A DNA stretch of 64,000 bases from Pyrus communis (lineage: Eukaryota; Streptophyta; Magnoliopsida; Rosales; Rosaceae), in contig NC_084807.1 in the NCBI RefSeq assembly GCF_963583255.1, positions 6,552,872 through 6,616,871 of the forward strand, given 5' to 3'. The translations under genes and the position numbers were made by a program. Below, one piece after another: positions 1-11,970 of the stretch. How positions within the stretch are numbered: the first letter of the stretch is position 1; each line of letters opens with the position of its first letter. The notes beneath the pieces are model-generated. The model was not told the DNA's origin. It saw nothing but the letters and a program-made list of their open reading frames with translations, and searched no databases.

Positions 1-993
1 AAATGTACTGAAATTTCTTTTGTGCAAAAGAAAGGAAAGGGTTCGGAAAGTTTTTGGTTAACTAACGAAACAAAAAAGTGACTTCTTCGTGACATTTACT
101 TGTTTAGAAGCACTTTTATTCATAAGTGCTTTTGTCATAATCACTTTATTAGAAGTACGTTCAATTTTTTAATTTTTTTCTATCAAACGTTGTTCGAAGA
201 GCTTTTAGTTTTTTGGAACTTCCAAAAGTATCATGAGATGCTTTAGGCACAAAAAAAAAAAAAAAAACATTTTAGTCTTTATTTCAAAAGTTAAATATCT
301 CAGGACTTGTTTGATAACTAGTTTGTTTTCTAGTTTTTATTTTTTGTGCCACAAACAAAGAAAATGATTATCAAGTGGGGTTTTAAGGCCAGTTTATGTC
401 AAACCATGATCATCAAATGAGTATATAGAAAAATGTTTTTCTTTGTACAAGTGATTGTTGGGGGAGAGACGATGAATCAAGATGCAATTTGTTAATTACT
501 TGAATTACAAATCTTGTTAGAAAACAATGTATAAAATAGAAGTAGTACTAAACTATCTTAAATATTGGGATGACTAATTAACAAGCTAGGAGTACGAAGA
601 TAACTTAAAGATTACTCCAATTATATAAGCCAATATACAACTTTCGTGTCAACAGGGATAACCCTACTTCCACTATTTCTTTAATCAAGGAGCTTAATCT
701 GAAAGCAAACAAGGATAAAAGGTACTGCACTAATCTGACTGCTTTCACAATATTTATAACTGAAAGCAACGCCTCACAAAATTTATAGCACAAATAACTA
801 AGACGATCATGTAATTTCGAGTAACATTGTTGTTACGTGCTGTAATTGTTTCACTAATTTTTTGTGAGAATTACTACGGTATACTCTCTGAAAAATAGAA
901 TTTTTATGAACTATCTGTCATCTCATATTTTGACATAATATTTTATAATATTGGTATGATAATTGACATTAAACTGTGACGTGACAGAAAGTT
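1..993. other. intergenic, upstream of RPN5
   Basis: No coding exon or transposon end was recognised here. The sequence is AT-rich, with a poly-A run near 250-267. The longest open frames are about 60 codons and resemble no protein I know. The last part presumably acts as distal promoter for the RPN5 gene that follows. Confidence 0.5.
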
Positions 994-1001
994 TATATAA
1001 A
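976..1001 (+). promoter_or_regulatory. candidate RPN5 core promoter (TGACG motifs and TATA box)
   Basis: TGACGTGAC at 977-985, a bZIP/as-1-type core, is followed by TATATAA at 994-1000. This TATA box lies about 1 kb before the ATG at 2041 and roughly 330 bp before the proposed 5'UTR splice donor. That spacing would fit a start of transcription near 1025-1035. The motifs are seen directly; their use is inferred. Confidence 0.35.
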
Positions 1002-1029
1002 ACTCTCATTTTGAGAAAGTCTCCTTACA

Positions 1030-2040
1030 ATTTTTCATTTTTGTTTTGTCCGGGTAAAAATCAAATTGTATTAAAAGAAATCAATTTTCCATAGCCGTAG
1101 GATTATTTTCAACGGCCAGGATCAAATATCTGATTCAGGATGATACAGATAGGATCCTACATGATCCAAATTCCTTACTTATTCCTCACTCTAACGTCTT
1201 CGAGTAAAAGAAAGAAAAATATCGGCCTCTTTGGTCTTTTACTTGTGTCTCTCACTCCGGTCTCTCTTTCTCTCTCTCCTCCCTCGCCTGTTTCTCAATA
1301 TCTCTCTTTCAAATCTCAAGTATCATCAGGTATGCTCAAGTATTGCACTTTTAGGGTTTTCTGAATGCTGTATCATACATTGAGAAATCTGCTTGGTTTT
1401 CGATTTGGGCCTTCTGCACGGTTCCGAATTTAGATTCTTGAAGTAGAGATTGGGTTTGTTTGCTAACGATCTAGGGTTTTAATTTTGTAATGATTTTGTG
1501 ACCTTTGACTCTTTCACTCGGATGCTCTCTTCATATCTTCTGTTGAAAACTATGATTTTAGGGTTTCAGGCCTGTGACTTTTTATATTTGATTTTTTTTT
1601 TTGGTACTTCAGTTGATTTTTGTAATGGGTTTTTCTTGTCATTGTATTTCTAATGGAACTGTGCTTATTTTTAGCTTAAAATTTTTATTCTACTTTTGAA
1701 TTTGGGCTATGAGTGTCTAGGGTTTACTTTTGGTGTTTCTTAGCCAATTAAGGAATTTAGATTAGTTGAATTCAGTTCCTTACGATATGTTTGGACTAGA
1801 GGAGAGTGAGACTGACCCATGCATGAGGGATATTGTTGGAAATGGAAGCGAAAGGGATGAAGTGGGGTGTTGTATGGCTCAGATTTTGTTATTTTATAGA
1901 CCCTTTAAAATGTGGAACTAAAACTAATCTGGTCATGTAATATGTTTGCTTCATTAGTCATGATCTTATTGCCGGGTACTATTTCAGGTAGCTTTCATCC
2001 ATACCAGGACTAGGTGTTTCATTTCTACTCGATCTTTACA
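1030..2040 (+). other. RPN5 5' leader with a 5'UTR intron
   Basis: A pyrimidine-rich stretch (CTCTCT repeats, 1250-1312), typical of plant 5'UTRs, ends at a good donor (CAG|GTATGC) at 1329/1330. The next strong acceptor (TTTCAG) ends at 1987. The second leader exon, 1988-2040, runs directly into the ATG. Several TAGGGTTT (telo-box complement) motifs occur at about 1350, 1472 and 1559 in the intron. Such motifs are common near plant housekeeping genes. The transcription start is not determined. Confidence 0.5.
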
Positions 2041-5000
2041 ATGGTAAGCCATTTGGACCCCCTCTTCGCAGATCTAAAACCCTAATCTTTTAATAATTGT
2101 CTCTGCTGATCCTGAATTGTTATGTGTTGTGTGGAATTGTTGAATTTCAGGAAGGAGGAGGTGATTTGGATTACCAAATTGAGAAGTTGCTGAATGTAGA
2201 GAAGCAGATGAGGCTTGCTGGTGATGTAGCAGGAACCAAGAAGGCCGCCATTGACATTCTTGATCTCTGCTTTAAAGCGGGTGCATGGAAGACTCTCAAT
2301 GATCAGATTGTTGTATTGTCCAAACGTCGTGGTCAGCTCAAGCAGGTAACCTATTCTTTGACATCTTTGTTGTGTGATTGTGTATATTTAAGTTTACAAA
2401 TGAAACCATCCATTTAAAATGTTGAGTCTTTGTTAAAATAGTACTAGTAAAGTGCCCAATTAGTTATTGCCGTCCTTTAATTTTTTGTGCTACTGAGCAT
2501 TTTTCAAGAGAAACAGAGCTTTGATCATGTATGCACGTGTACTTAACTATCTTTGTCTTATGATTCCTTATACGTATATTATTTATGGTCAATATTACAG
2601 ATTAAGAGTTACCGGTATCTCTTTTCCTTTCAGGGCAGCAAATTACTGCTGTGGTTGGGATATCGGCATATCCTATATTAGTTGCTTTCCGTGATAATGT
2701 GTTTTCCAAGTTGCAGTTGATTGCATTCCGAGAAGTAATTTTCTTTAATTGTTATTGCTCATTGGGCTGTTTGATGGGCAGGCTGTAACTGCAATGGTCC
2801 AACAAGCGATGCAATACATTGATCAGACACCGGATATTGAAACTCGTGTAGAGCTTATTAAAACACTGAATAATGTTTCTGCTGGGAAGGTAAACTTATT
2901 GTAAAAATCTTTAATTGCCTCCATTCAGATTATGTGATTTCAACTTAAATGATTTTTTGTTTAAAGTACTCATGAGCACTGTTATTCATTAGATATATGT
3001 TGAAATTGAGAGAGCTCGGTTAATCAAGAGACTTGCAAAGATTAAGGAAGAGCAAGGGCTTATTGCTGAAGCTGCTGATTTGATGCAAGAAATTGCGGTC
3101 AGTATGGAATATTATCTTCCCTTGCCCCACTCCCTCCTCTTGAAAAAAAAGAAAGGAGAATGCATTTTATTGCACTCATTTTTAATTGTTAATCTTTGCA
3201 GGTGGAAACTTTTGGTGCCATGGCAAAAACTGAGAAGATTGCTTTCATTCTTGAACAAGTTGGGTCTTATTCTTTTGAAAATACACTTTATATTCACTAT
3301 TCATTCATTAAATTCACAACGTCTTTATGTATTAGGTCTGTTCTCATTATGAGCCACGCTGCGTAATTAATTTTGCAGGTTCGGTTGTGCTTAGATCGTC
3401 AGGATTATGTTCGTGCTCAAATACTCTCAAGGAAGATTAGTCCCAGAGTTTTTGATGTTGATGCTTCAAAAGAAAAGAAAAAACCTAAAGAAGGTGACAA
3501 TGTTGTTGAAGAAGCTCCTGCTGATATACCATCGCTGTTGGAGTTGAAGCGGATCTACTATGAATTAATGATACGGTATTGAGTGTTTTTATCCCTGTTC
3601 TATGTATTTGATTCACTGTTTTGCCACTTTGGAATTGTTATGAGATTCCTTTTCAGTGTTTTAAAGTGAAAATAGGGATGGGTTGCATTCCCAAAGAAAG
3701 TTAGATCTTCCATTCCCGTTCCCTGATTTTGGCTCTATATATAAATTTATTGACGAATTTACCCTTATAGGTAAACTTTGTATTGGTGCTCTAGTGTAAG
3801 CAGTTCCAACCTACTATTTTCAAACAGTAGGATGGGAATGTTGGATTGCAAAGAATAAGCATGGAGTGTAGAATCTGATTTTGCCAAACACTAGCTCGGT
3901 TCATTTTCTGACATGGTTCCATTCTAATTTTGTTTTCTGGCATGGCTCCATTCAAACCACAACTGTTAAAGAACAAAATATCTGAGGTGGTGAATAACAT
4001 TTTAACTTTACTTCTTTTAGTTTTTTTTCTGTATAAGATTATGTTTAAATCCATGAGTCCGTGTTTCTCATTTGGAGTTGTAGATGCTAGAAGGTGAATG
4101 GCTTCCAGATAATTGTGCGAATTGTTTGGCTGTCTAAATAATTAAATTGCTGATGCTCTCTTACTGATTATGTAGGTATTATTTTCACACCAATGATTAC
4201 CTTGAGATTTGCCGTTGCTACAAGGCGATATACGATATTCCTTCTGTTAAGGAGAATCCAGCCCAGTGGATACCGGTAAAGCTCTCTCACACACATAACA
4301 CACACACACACACATATTTTAGGAATATAATTGAGCTTCTCTGATACTTGTGTTCTAGGTCTTGAGGAAAATCTGTTGGTACTTGGTTCTGGCTCCATAC
4401 GATTCAATGCAGTCAAGCCTTCTCAATTCCATATTGGAGGATAAGAATCTTTCTGAACTTCCATATTTTAGGTATTATTCAACAATAGCATCTATTGCAC
4501 ATCTCCCTTTGCGTGCTCACATATAATATATGCTCTTCATTGACTTATGATGCCTGCCTTTGTTATTATGCTGTATAGGTTGCTGTTGAAACAGGTGGTA
4601 ACTATGGAGGTCATACAATGGACCACTCTTTGGAATACATACAAGGATGAGTTTGAGAGTGAGAAGAATATGCTTGGAGGCTCTTTGGGTGACAAAGCAG
4701 CTGAAGATCTGAGACAGAGGATTATTGAACATGTAGAGTTTTGTTAAGCATCGCCATCTTCTCTTTATTTAACTGTTCAGTTAGTAATTTGTTTCTGACA
4801 TGTGATACTGTTTTTTCAGAACATACTTGTTGTTTCAAAGAACTACTCAAGAATTACCTTGAAAAGACTTGCAGAGCTGCTGTGTCTGAGTATCCAGGTT
4901 TGCAAATGCTGATTTGCATTTAATATTGAAATCTTAGTTACAGTGAATTATTTTGTCTAGATTAGTTGCAACATGCTTAGATATAAGGGGAATGCTAATA

Positions 5001-5976
5001 ACCTTTGCGCTAACCTTTGCATTTGGACACTCTCACTATCAAATGCCATTTGTCATTTTGTACACGAAAAAAGAAACAGAACTTTTTAATGCTTTTGGCT
5101 AGGGATTAAAAATGAAAAGAAAAAGATTTCAAAGGCATTAAATGTCTTTTTATTTGTGTAAAAAAATGACGCATGGCATTTGATAAAGCTAGAAGGTCCA
5201 AATGAAAAGGTTAGTGCAATGGGCGTTGATCATTTCTGTAAATTATAATCGGTTGCAATTAAATTAACATTCCAATTTCCGAAGCAACCCCACCCGAAGC
5301 CTGATTTACACATAAGTTGTTGTAATGAAGTATGACACATTAGTTTTATAATTTATTCACATAATTTAGAATGGTAAATCTCACGGCTCTTGTGCTGTCC
5401 GTCCTTCCACTCAATTGTCCGTTTTCTGTCTGCACTCTTTTTTCTTTTCTTTTCAAAGTGTCTTATTTTTGTGATCTATAAATCCATAGGTAATTGCGAT
5501 TCATTGTGAGAATCTATGGGTTGATAAATGGTTTCTCTTTTGTTTTATTTATATAGACATAAAAAAAAGCTTTGGAATGAGAATTAGTAGACGCTATGTG
5601 TAAACGTATCATTATAATGTAACGTATTTATATATGATAACAGTCCGATCTGTATAATGTGACGGTTTTGGGATGCCATAGCTGGACTTATTTGGACTCT
5701 GCGATTTTTCGTTTTCAATTCTATTTTTATCTATAGCTTTGCCCCCTTCCTATACAGGAAGCTGAGAAGCATCTGTCAGATATGGTTGTGTCCAAGGCAC
5801 TAGTGGCCAAGATTGACAGGCCAGTAGGAATAGTCTGTTTCCAAACTGCAAAGGATAGCAACAATGTTCTGAATTCGTGGGCTATGAACTTGGAGAAACT
5901 GCTTGATCTTGTTGAGAAGAGCTGCCACCAAATACACAAAGAAACCATGGTACACAAGGCTTCTCTGAAGGTTTGA
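2041..5976 (+). CDS. RPN5: 26S proteasome non-ATPase regulatory subunit RPN5 (PSMD12)
   Basis: Structural subunit of the lid of the 26S proteasome, which degrades ubiquitinated proteins in cytosol and nucleus. Eleven coding exons join in frame: 2041-2043, 2151-2345, 2782-2889, 2993-3097, 3202-3258, 3379-3575, 4176-4275, 4359-4471, 4579-4732, 4820-4897 and 5758-5976. They total 1329 nt and give 442 aa, the length of the plant family. Every junction has GT-AG ends. The first coding exon is only the ATG, so the protein starts [15 protein letters not shown]. Matching blocks include [46 protein letters not shown] and the C-terminal PCI/winged-helix part ([32 protein letters not shown]). The PCI domain spans roughly residues 240-410. 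There is no frameshift or stop, so the gene is probably functional. Intron 10 (4898-5757) is the longest. Confidence 0.95.
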
Positions 5977-7248
5977 GAAGATTCAGTATCACAAAATTTC
6001 AGGTAGAATTCTTCCGCGTGTGGCTTGCTTTAAATTGGTTTTAAAACTAAAATGTAAATATAAAACGATGCCCTTAAACCATTCTTGCAGGTAGGCCCTA
6101 ATTTTGTTTCGTGGACTAAAGCAACTTTCAGATTCAAGCATTTGGAGTAAATCTTCGTCTGATAGGGGGCAGATCAGGCATGCGTACCAAGTTGTTTTTT
6201 ATTAGCGTTATGCGTCTTTAAACTAGAAGATTGTTGTAAACTACCAGCACATACTTTGCTAGTAGGTAATGAAAGCAAAACCTTGGATGGTATTCGTTTT
6301 TTGCTCTGGGAAGAAAACGAGTGTTTCACTTCACTTGTCTATGTTCTTTGGCCTTGTTAAGATTCTTTATTTGCTACATGGTTGCCACAGAATATCTCCA
6401 TTAGATTTGTGCTTTCAGAGTGTTTTGGTTATGTTTAGAACATGATTGTTTGATAGCGATAATTAGCAGAACTGACAGGGTTTGTTACTGTTACCATTGT
6501 CGTCATATACACCATCATTGGAGCTGCAGTAAGTTGTTATTTATGGTCAATATTCTAAAACCGGTTTGTTTACAATGAATTCTCAATTTGTTTTGGATAA
6601 TACAGATCTATATAACGCCCTCAGTACTCTAGCTGCAGCCATGACAACCGCAAACGGAACATAATTTGCTTTATCGGTCTCTAAAACCTCCCGAGAAAAG
6701 GTATCTACTTTTTCGACAGAACGAAAACTACTCAAACCAGACATTACTCATTCCATCGAATGCAGAATGATCAACCGGTGACAAAGACTACCATGACGCC
6801 CACTTTCCTTGCCCCAAACACTCCAACACGAAATCCAAAACAGTAACAAAATGAATATTCACAGAAGAAGATGGAGCATATCCAATTCGGGCAAGAATGT
6901 CCCGAATCATTCCGCCAAATGACCCGAGTACCTGGTAGTCGGTCCGTCGATAGCCTACAGGGCAGCCCCAAGCAAGCTTTTTTGAAACTTCCGGGGGTTA
7001 CCATCCGAAAAGTACATCAGATACAATTTTAACGCAAAAAATTACGTTCCAAGATCTTGATTTCTGAAAAATGAGGGGGAATTTCAAGAATTTGAAGTAC
7101 TCCTGTGGACAAACTTTTCCTATATAGCCTCATTAGCATGAAAGAGGAAGTCAAAGTTATATTATAACAAGCGCATTTGAAATGCAGTTCACTAAAAGAA
7201 AACAAAAAAAAAAAGCAAAAAAAAAAAATTTAATTAAAAAATGTATTT
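5977..7248. other. RPN5 3'UTR and intergenic stretch
   Basis: The first ~300 bp after the stop should hold the RPN5 3'UTR, but no single polyadenylation signal stands out. From about 6790 to 7020, the minus strand has a coding-like frame (reported as a finding) that I could not assign. The 7190-7248 stretch is A-rich and abuts the copia LTR. Confidence 0.45.
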
Positions 7249-7472
7249 GTTGCAGACATAATTTACTAAATAATTATGAAGACCATAGGCGTGTTATTTC
7301 ACCTCATTGTGCCTTTATTTATAGTAGTAGGGAAGGTAAATTCCTTACCCCAATAGGATTACAACTCTAATAGAATAATATCTTGTCTAAGAGATATGGT
7401 AAAATCCCATAAGGATATCCCATATATGATAGGATTTACAAGATCACATCATAATCTAATAGGACTGTAACA
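7249..7472 (-). mobile_element. Ty1/copia 3' LTR (224 bp)
   Basis: On the minus strand the segment begins TGTTACAGTCC and ends CTGCAACA, giving the TG...CA LTR ends. Immediately upstream of its 5' end (plus 7473-7484) lies a purine-rich tract, AAGGGGAG, fitting a polypurine tract. This makes it the 3' LTR of an element whose internal region lies at higher coordinates. The minus strand also has TATAAATAA about 40 bp before the middle of the LTR. No matching 5' LTR was found in the window. Confidence 0.8.
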
Positions 7473-7895
7473 CTCCCCTTGATTATGTAAATACTCAAAC
7501 AAATGGCGCATCAGGTATTCAACGATGAAGTAGATCAGTTGATGAAGTCATCGGCACAATGAACGAATGCGAGTTTTAGATCAACGAAAGAATGCATAAA
7601 AGATAAAACTCACAAACCTCGCTATGGTAAAACCCAAGGTGGGATAAAAACCTATAGACTACGGAAAAAAGTGAGAAGTTGCATTAAGTATAGCCCATGA
7701 TGGGTGACTCATCAAAACCTAGTTAGGTAGCAAAAACCCAGTGGAAAAAATGCTCCTAATCGTAGGGAAAAATAGTACATTAAGATCAAGTGAGTATACT
7801 TCTGGATACTCCCCCTGAGTTTGACAAAACTTCCAAATGAGAACTACAAGCATTGCATATGAATAGTTAGACATACCAATTCCTCGGACAAGCTT

Positions 7896-8434
7896 CTAGA
7901 AGGTTAACTTCGGCAATGACGTCGTGTAGAGGTTGGCAAGGTTGTCTTGGATCGGCTTGCATGACTTTAATCTCTTGATGCTTTGCTAATGTAGATGTAG
8001 ACGCAATATGTCTTAGCGTTGACTTCGTTAATGTATCGTGTCTTGGTTGGGTGGATACATGCGACATAGTCTTCATGGATCGTCCTTGGGACTCAACGAT
8101 TGATGAAAACAACAAGTACTTCGAATATGCTCAACAAGAGCCCTCAATTATGTCTCACATGTGTCCTAGAAGGTTAACTTCGGCAATGACATTGCGTAGA
8201 GGTTGGCAAGGTTGTCTTGGATCGGCTTGCATGACTTTAATCTCCTGATGCTTTGCTGATGTAGATGTAGACGCAATATGTCTTAGCATTGACTTCATTA
8301 ATGTATCGTGTCTTGGTTAGGTGGGTACATGAGACATAGTCTTCATGGATTGTCGTTGGGACTCAATGATTGATGAAAACATCAAGTACTTCGAATATGC
8401 TCAACAAGAGCTCTCAACTATGTCTCACATGTGG
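7896..8434. repeat. 270-bp tandem duplication in copia RNase H
   Basis: The segment starting CTAGAAGGTTAACTTCGG occurs at 7896 and again at 8166, a period of 270 bp. The second copy ends near 8434. The copies differ at scattered positions, so this is an old duplication. It covers the C-terminal RNase H region of the copia remnant on the minus strand. Confidence 0.9.
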
Positions 8435-9194
8435 CGAAGTGAGGGTAAGTCTTGGATCGATTCGAAGATTTTGCAACCAAGGTCATATCGTGGACCTCCA
8501 AGATATTACGATCTCCCTAATGGTAAAGAAAACCATTTTAGGGATGTGCCTTGTACAAGTTTGATAAGTAACCTTTATCAACATAACAAATAAGGCAAGC
8601 ACCATTCTGATGATTAAGGGGGTCAGATCTTTTTAGGATGCATTGGGATTAGCCCAAATCGGTAGTACCTTTAAGGTAGCGGAAAAACGTCTTTAATACC
8701 AATTCAGTGGCTATGTGTAGATGTGGTGCTGAATCTTTACCAATAGATCAACAACGAATGAGATGTCCTATCTAACGCAATGAGCTAAGTACAACAAAGC
8801 GCAAAGTCGAACTCAGATATAGAACTTCATATTCCATAACCTCTTCAAGGGTCCCATTTGCATATAGCCTATGGAAGATCATAGGTATACTCAAAGGTAT
8901 CAGCATCGGGGTATAGCTTGGTTGGTAGACCAAAGTACTGTCAGAATAATGCTTCAACTTTAGGTCAAGGTTTAAATGAGTTTTCCTAATATCCCTCATA
9001 TCAAATTTCGTCTTTAGGTGCGAGGCAGTTTTCTCAGGCTCTTTCAGAGTCTTAGTGATATTATAAACTGTAACTTTAGCAATTCAGAATAAGACTTCAT
9101 AGTTTAACACGCAAGGGCATAGTTCATGTCCCTAACTGGTCAAATAATCACTTAGACGGGTATACCAGATACGCCAGATTGCTTCAATCCATAA

Positions 9195-10049
9195 GGCCAT
9201 CTCCAACCGAGGGTTAACCAGAGAGGTCGTTTTAGCCCTCTGGCCGTCCAAGATATTAATAGTTTAATGAACTGTACAGGGCCATATTTGCCTCCGTCTC
9301 CAACTGAGGGCCAAAAGGCCATAGGGCTCGTTTTAGCCCTGTCACAAAAAACCGTCTCCAACCAAGGGCCAAGGGGCCAAACTTAATTTATTATTTAAAT
9401 TTAAAAACTACAACAACTTAAATTCAAATCCAACAACTTATATATAAAAACTACAACTTAAATTTAAAAACAACGAATTAAATTTAAAAACTACAAATTA
9501 AATTTAAAAACTACAAATTAAATTTAAAAAATAAAAATAAAATTTAAAAACAATATGAAACAAATTTTGTGAAATAGAAGTTATAGGAAAAAGTAAATAG
9601 AATTTAAAATAAAATGAAACAATTTTTGTGAAATAGAAGTTATAGGAAAAAAACGGAATTTCAAAAAAAATATGAAACAAATTTTGTAAAATAAAAGTTA
9701 TAGGAAAAAAATAGAATTTAAAAAAAAATGAAAAATAGAAGTTATAGGAAAAAATTTGTAAATAAAAAAAAAACTGTAAAGAAAAAAAAAATTCAAATGC
9801 AATGGCTAGCTGACGTCAGCTAGTCATTGCATTTGAATTTTAGCTTAAGCATTCATGTCGGTTATAACCGATAGGATTAATAATTTTTATGGTAGCTGCA
9901 TACAGCCAGCTCTCCAGCCCTTTGGCCCTTTTAGATTTCGCGGGGCCCTTTCAGATTCCACAAGCCTTCTGGCCTAGCCCTTGGTTGGAGATGGTTTTCG
10001 AGTTATTTTCGGCCCTCTGGCCTTCTGGACCATTCGGTTAGAGATGGCC
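9195..10049. mobile_element. Tourist-like (PIF/Harbinger) non-autonomous element, 855 bp
   Basis: Terminal inverted repeats GGCCATCTCCAACCGA (9195-9210) and TCGGTTAGAGATGGCC (10034-10049) pair with one mismatch. The insertion splits the copia RT motif YGLKQ: the two halves flank it exactly. The flanking triplets are TAA on the left and TAT on the right, an imperfect version of the TWA target duplication of PIF/Harbinger elements. The TIR resembles that of the Harbinger element at 44697 (CTCCA core). The interior has no coding capacity. It holds an AT-rich array of short repeats (AATTTAAAAACTACAA type, 9380-9560) and a large palindrome at 9788-9841. Confidence 0.8.
9788..9841. repeat. 54-bp near-perfect palindrome in the MITE
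   Basis: The sequence is symmetric about the GACGTC at 9812-9817. Twenty-six of 27 position pairs are complementary; only 9805/9824 is mismatched. As RNA or single-stranded DNA it would form a long hairpin. It sits near the middle of the Tourist-like element, on the right-hand side. Confidence 0.9.
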
Positions 10050-10749
10050 TATGTGAACGCCTCAAACGAGTTAAGAGGGTGTTTCGTGGTTTGGAACTAT
10101 TTGAATCAATCTATGTAATTCTTCAAAAAGTTACATGTAAATCTCCGTATCAATATCCTCATGGAGAAATACTAACCACATTTCAAAATGTTGCAATCAA
10201 TCATAGGGTGTTTGAGAAAAGCCTTGCGCCGTAAGGCATGCAGTACTTTGCACTATTTCATTCATCTTATTACGCTTCTTTTCCCACTTGTAACACAATA
10301 GGGTTACCTTGGGCAGTGTAGGAACTACATGTCCAAACACACTTTGTAAGGAATTTAACTTGAATTGTAATTTCGATTGTCCAATCAATTCTACGTTGTC
10401 ACTAATCAAAGGATCACACGTTCAATATCGTCGCTTTCATTTATGTCGGTAGCTACCATATAAGTGAAAATATCATCAATGATAATCTCATTTCAATTCC
10501 ATTATCTAGGGCTGGGTTCGGTTTGAAACGGTTTGATTTTTTACCAAAACCGAAATCGAACCGAAATTTCGGTTCGGTTTTTTTTTTAATTTTTTTTTTT
10601 TTATGTCCTTCTTCAATAGAAAAAAAAAATCCTAATAAAACAAAGCTTGCAGTCATTTCATGCAAATCCTTTGATATCCAATCCCTCAAAGTTCGATAAG
10701 CAAATAGCCAGATTAATCACAGAGGGGATCAAACCACTATAGACTAAAA

Positions 10750-11239
10750 TGAAACCAACCAGGAAACAGAAACAGAACTCGAATGAGGAGGAGAAACAAT
10801 AGCTTGAAGGCAATCAAAATGACCATAGGAAGTAGCGTAATGCAAGCAGGTTCTACCATTCAGGGAATCAAACATCAATACCTGATAAATATCCCACATC
10901 AAATTGATAGTTAATACTTGGAAATAAAAACCAAAAATTTTCAAATCTAAGAAAAAAAAAAGTTCGGATTTTCACATAGATTTGCTCCTGCGTCAAGAAG
11001 CTTTTGGACACAGGAGATCTTGCCATGCATTGCAGCCAACATCAATGGAGTTTGAACAATTTCCGACCAAACAAATCACGAGATAATTAGAACAAGAAAA
11101 CACAGAACAAAAAAAAAAAAAAAAAAAAATCAAAACTTTCACATTCGGAGCCAAAGGTAATCAAAGTTTCAAAATTTACCTGCTTGTGACGATTTAACAT
11201 ATCTGGACTTATAGATCATTCTAACAGCATAGAAAGAAT
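10750..11239 (-). pseudogene. captured XB3/XBAT-type ankyrin E3 ubiquitin ligase exons
   Basis: Three exon remnants appear in order on the minus strand inside the hAT element. Exon A (11239-11180, 20 codons) has a good acceptor and donor and ends in LNRHKQ. Exon B (11051-10980, 24 codons) encodes TPLMLAAMHGKISCVQKLL and AGAN. Exon C (from 10881) encodes VLMFDSLNGRTCLHYATSYG and DCLQAI. Joined in frame they give consecutive ankyrin repeats of the XB3/XBAT RING E3 ligases of plants. Exon A carries one in-frame TGA. The donor after exon B reads CT and the acceptor before it reads AA, so normal splicing is lost. The RING domain is absent. Introns are retained, so capture was from genomic DNA. The family call rests on recalled motif similarity. 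Confidence 0.75.
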
Positions 11240-11559
11240 CTGCCAATCAAAGCAAAAAAGGAGAATCAAAATCATTAATCAAACATTCAAACATGCACAG
11301 AGAGAGACCTGAGGACTTGGTTGTCCCTCTCAACTTCACTAACTTCGGTGAAGAAGTTAAACATTATTAAATTCTAAACAACATTTCAAATGTCCCTTGG
11401 TTAAAATTTTGATAACTTCCAGTGAGCCAAAACCCTCTTAGAAAAATCTAAAATTACAATCTATTGAAAATTGAAATATCTTAAATTCTCATGACCACAC
11501 TACACATATAGTATATTGTTGTAGAAAGAAACCCAGAAAATCAGTAGAGAAGTAAGAGT

Positions 11560-11800
11560 GTGAGACTAACCTTCTGTTGTCGAGACTCGAAACGGTAAGA
11601 AGAAGATGAAGGCGAGATAAAAGACTAACGGCGAGGTGTGAGAGATTGAGAATGAGAAGGGTCGCAAGTCGCCGCTGGGATTGAGAGACAGAGAGTTTGA
11701 GAGAGTGATTGAAGACCGAGAGAGAAGAAGGCTGCTGCGCGACTGGGAAAATGGGAGAGAGCAGAGAGGAATACGCGGATAAGGTTAGGTTAGGGTTACA
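11560..11800 (-). other. possible captured 5'UTR/promoter fragment in the hAT element
   Basis: Read on the minus strand, a stretch with CCTAACCTTATCC is followed by dense CTCTCTC pyrimidine tracts and GC-richer sequence. It ends at an AAG|GTTAGT donor-like site near 11570. This resembles the first non-coding exon of a plant housekeeping gene and differs sharply from the AT-rich DNA around it. It lies upstream, in the same orientation, of the captured ankyrin exons. No parent gene was recognised. Confidence 0.35.
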
Positions 11801-11970
11801 CTTGTGGGTAGGGAGAACTAGAACGATGCCGTCTATGATTATACGATCTAGAATCATATAAATATTTTGCTAATACGATTATAGCAACACAAAGCTTGTT
11901 GTCAAGTTGTTTGAAGCAAACACCCTTAATCGGGAGGTCAGGGGTTCGAAACACCTGGCCTCTAGATTTT

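Noticed and set aside
11489..11857. 122-codon minus-strand open frame
   Set aside because: Ser/Leu-rich translation of CT-rich DNA. It fits an untranslated gene-start fragment better than a protein.
11925..11965. tRNA-like B box (GGTCAGGGGTTCGAAAC)
   Set aside because: No cloverleaf could be built and no A box is at the right distance. It lies inside the hAT element and may be a tRNA-derived fragment at most.
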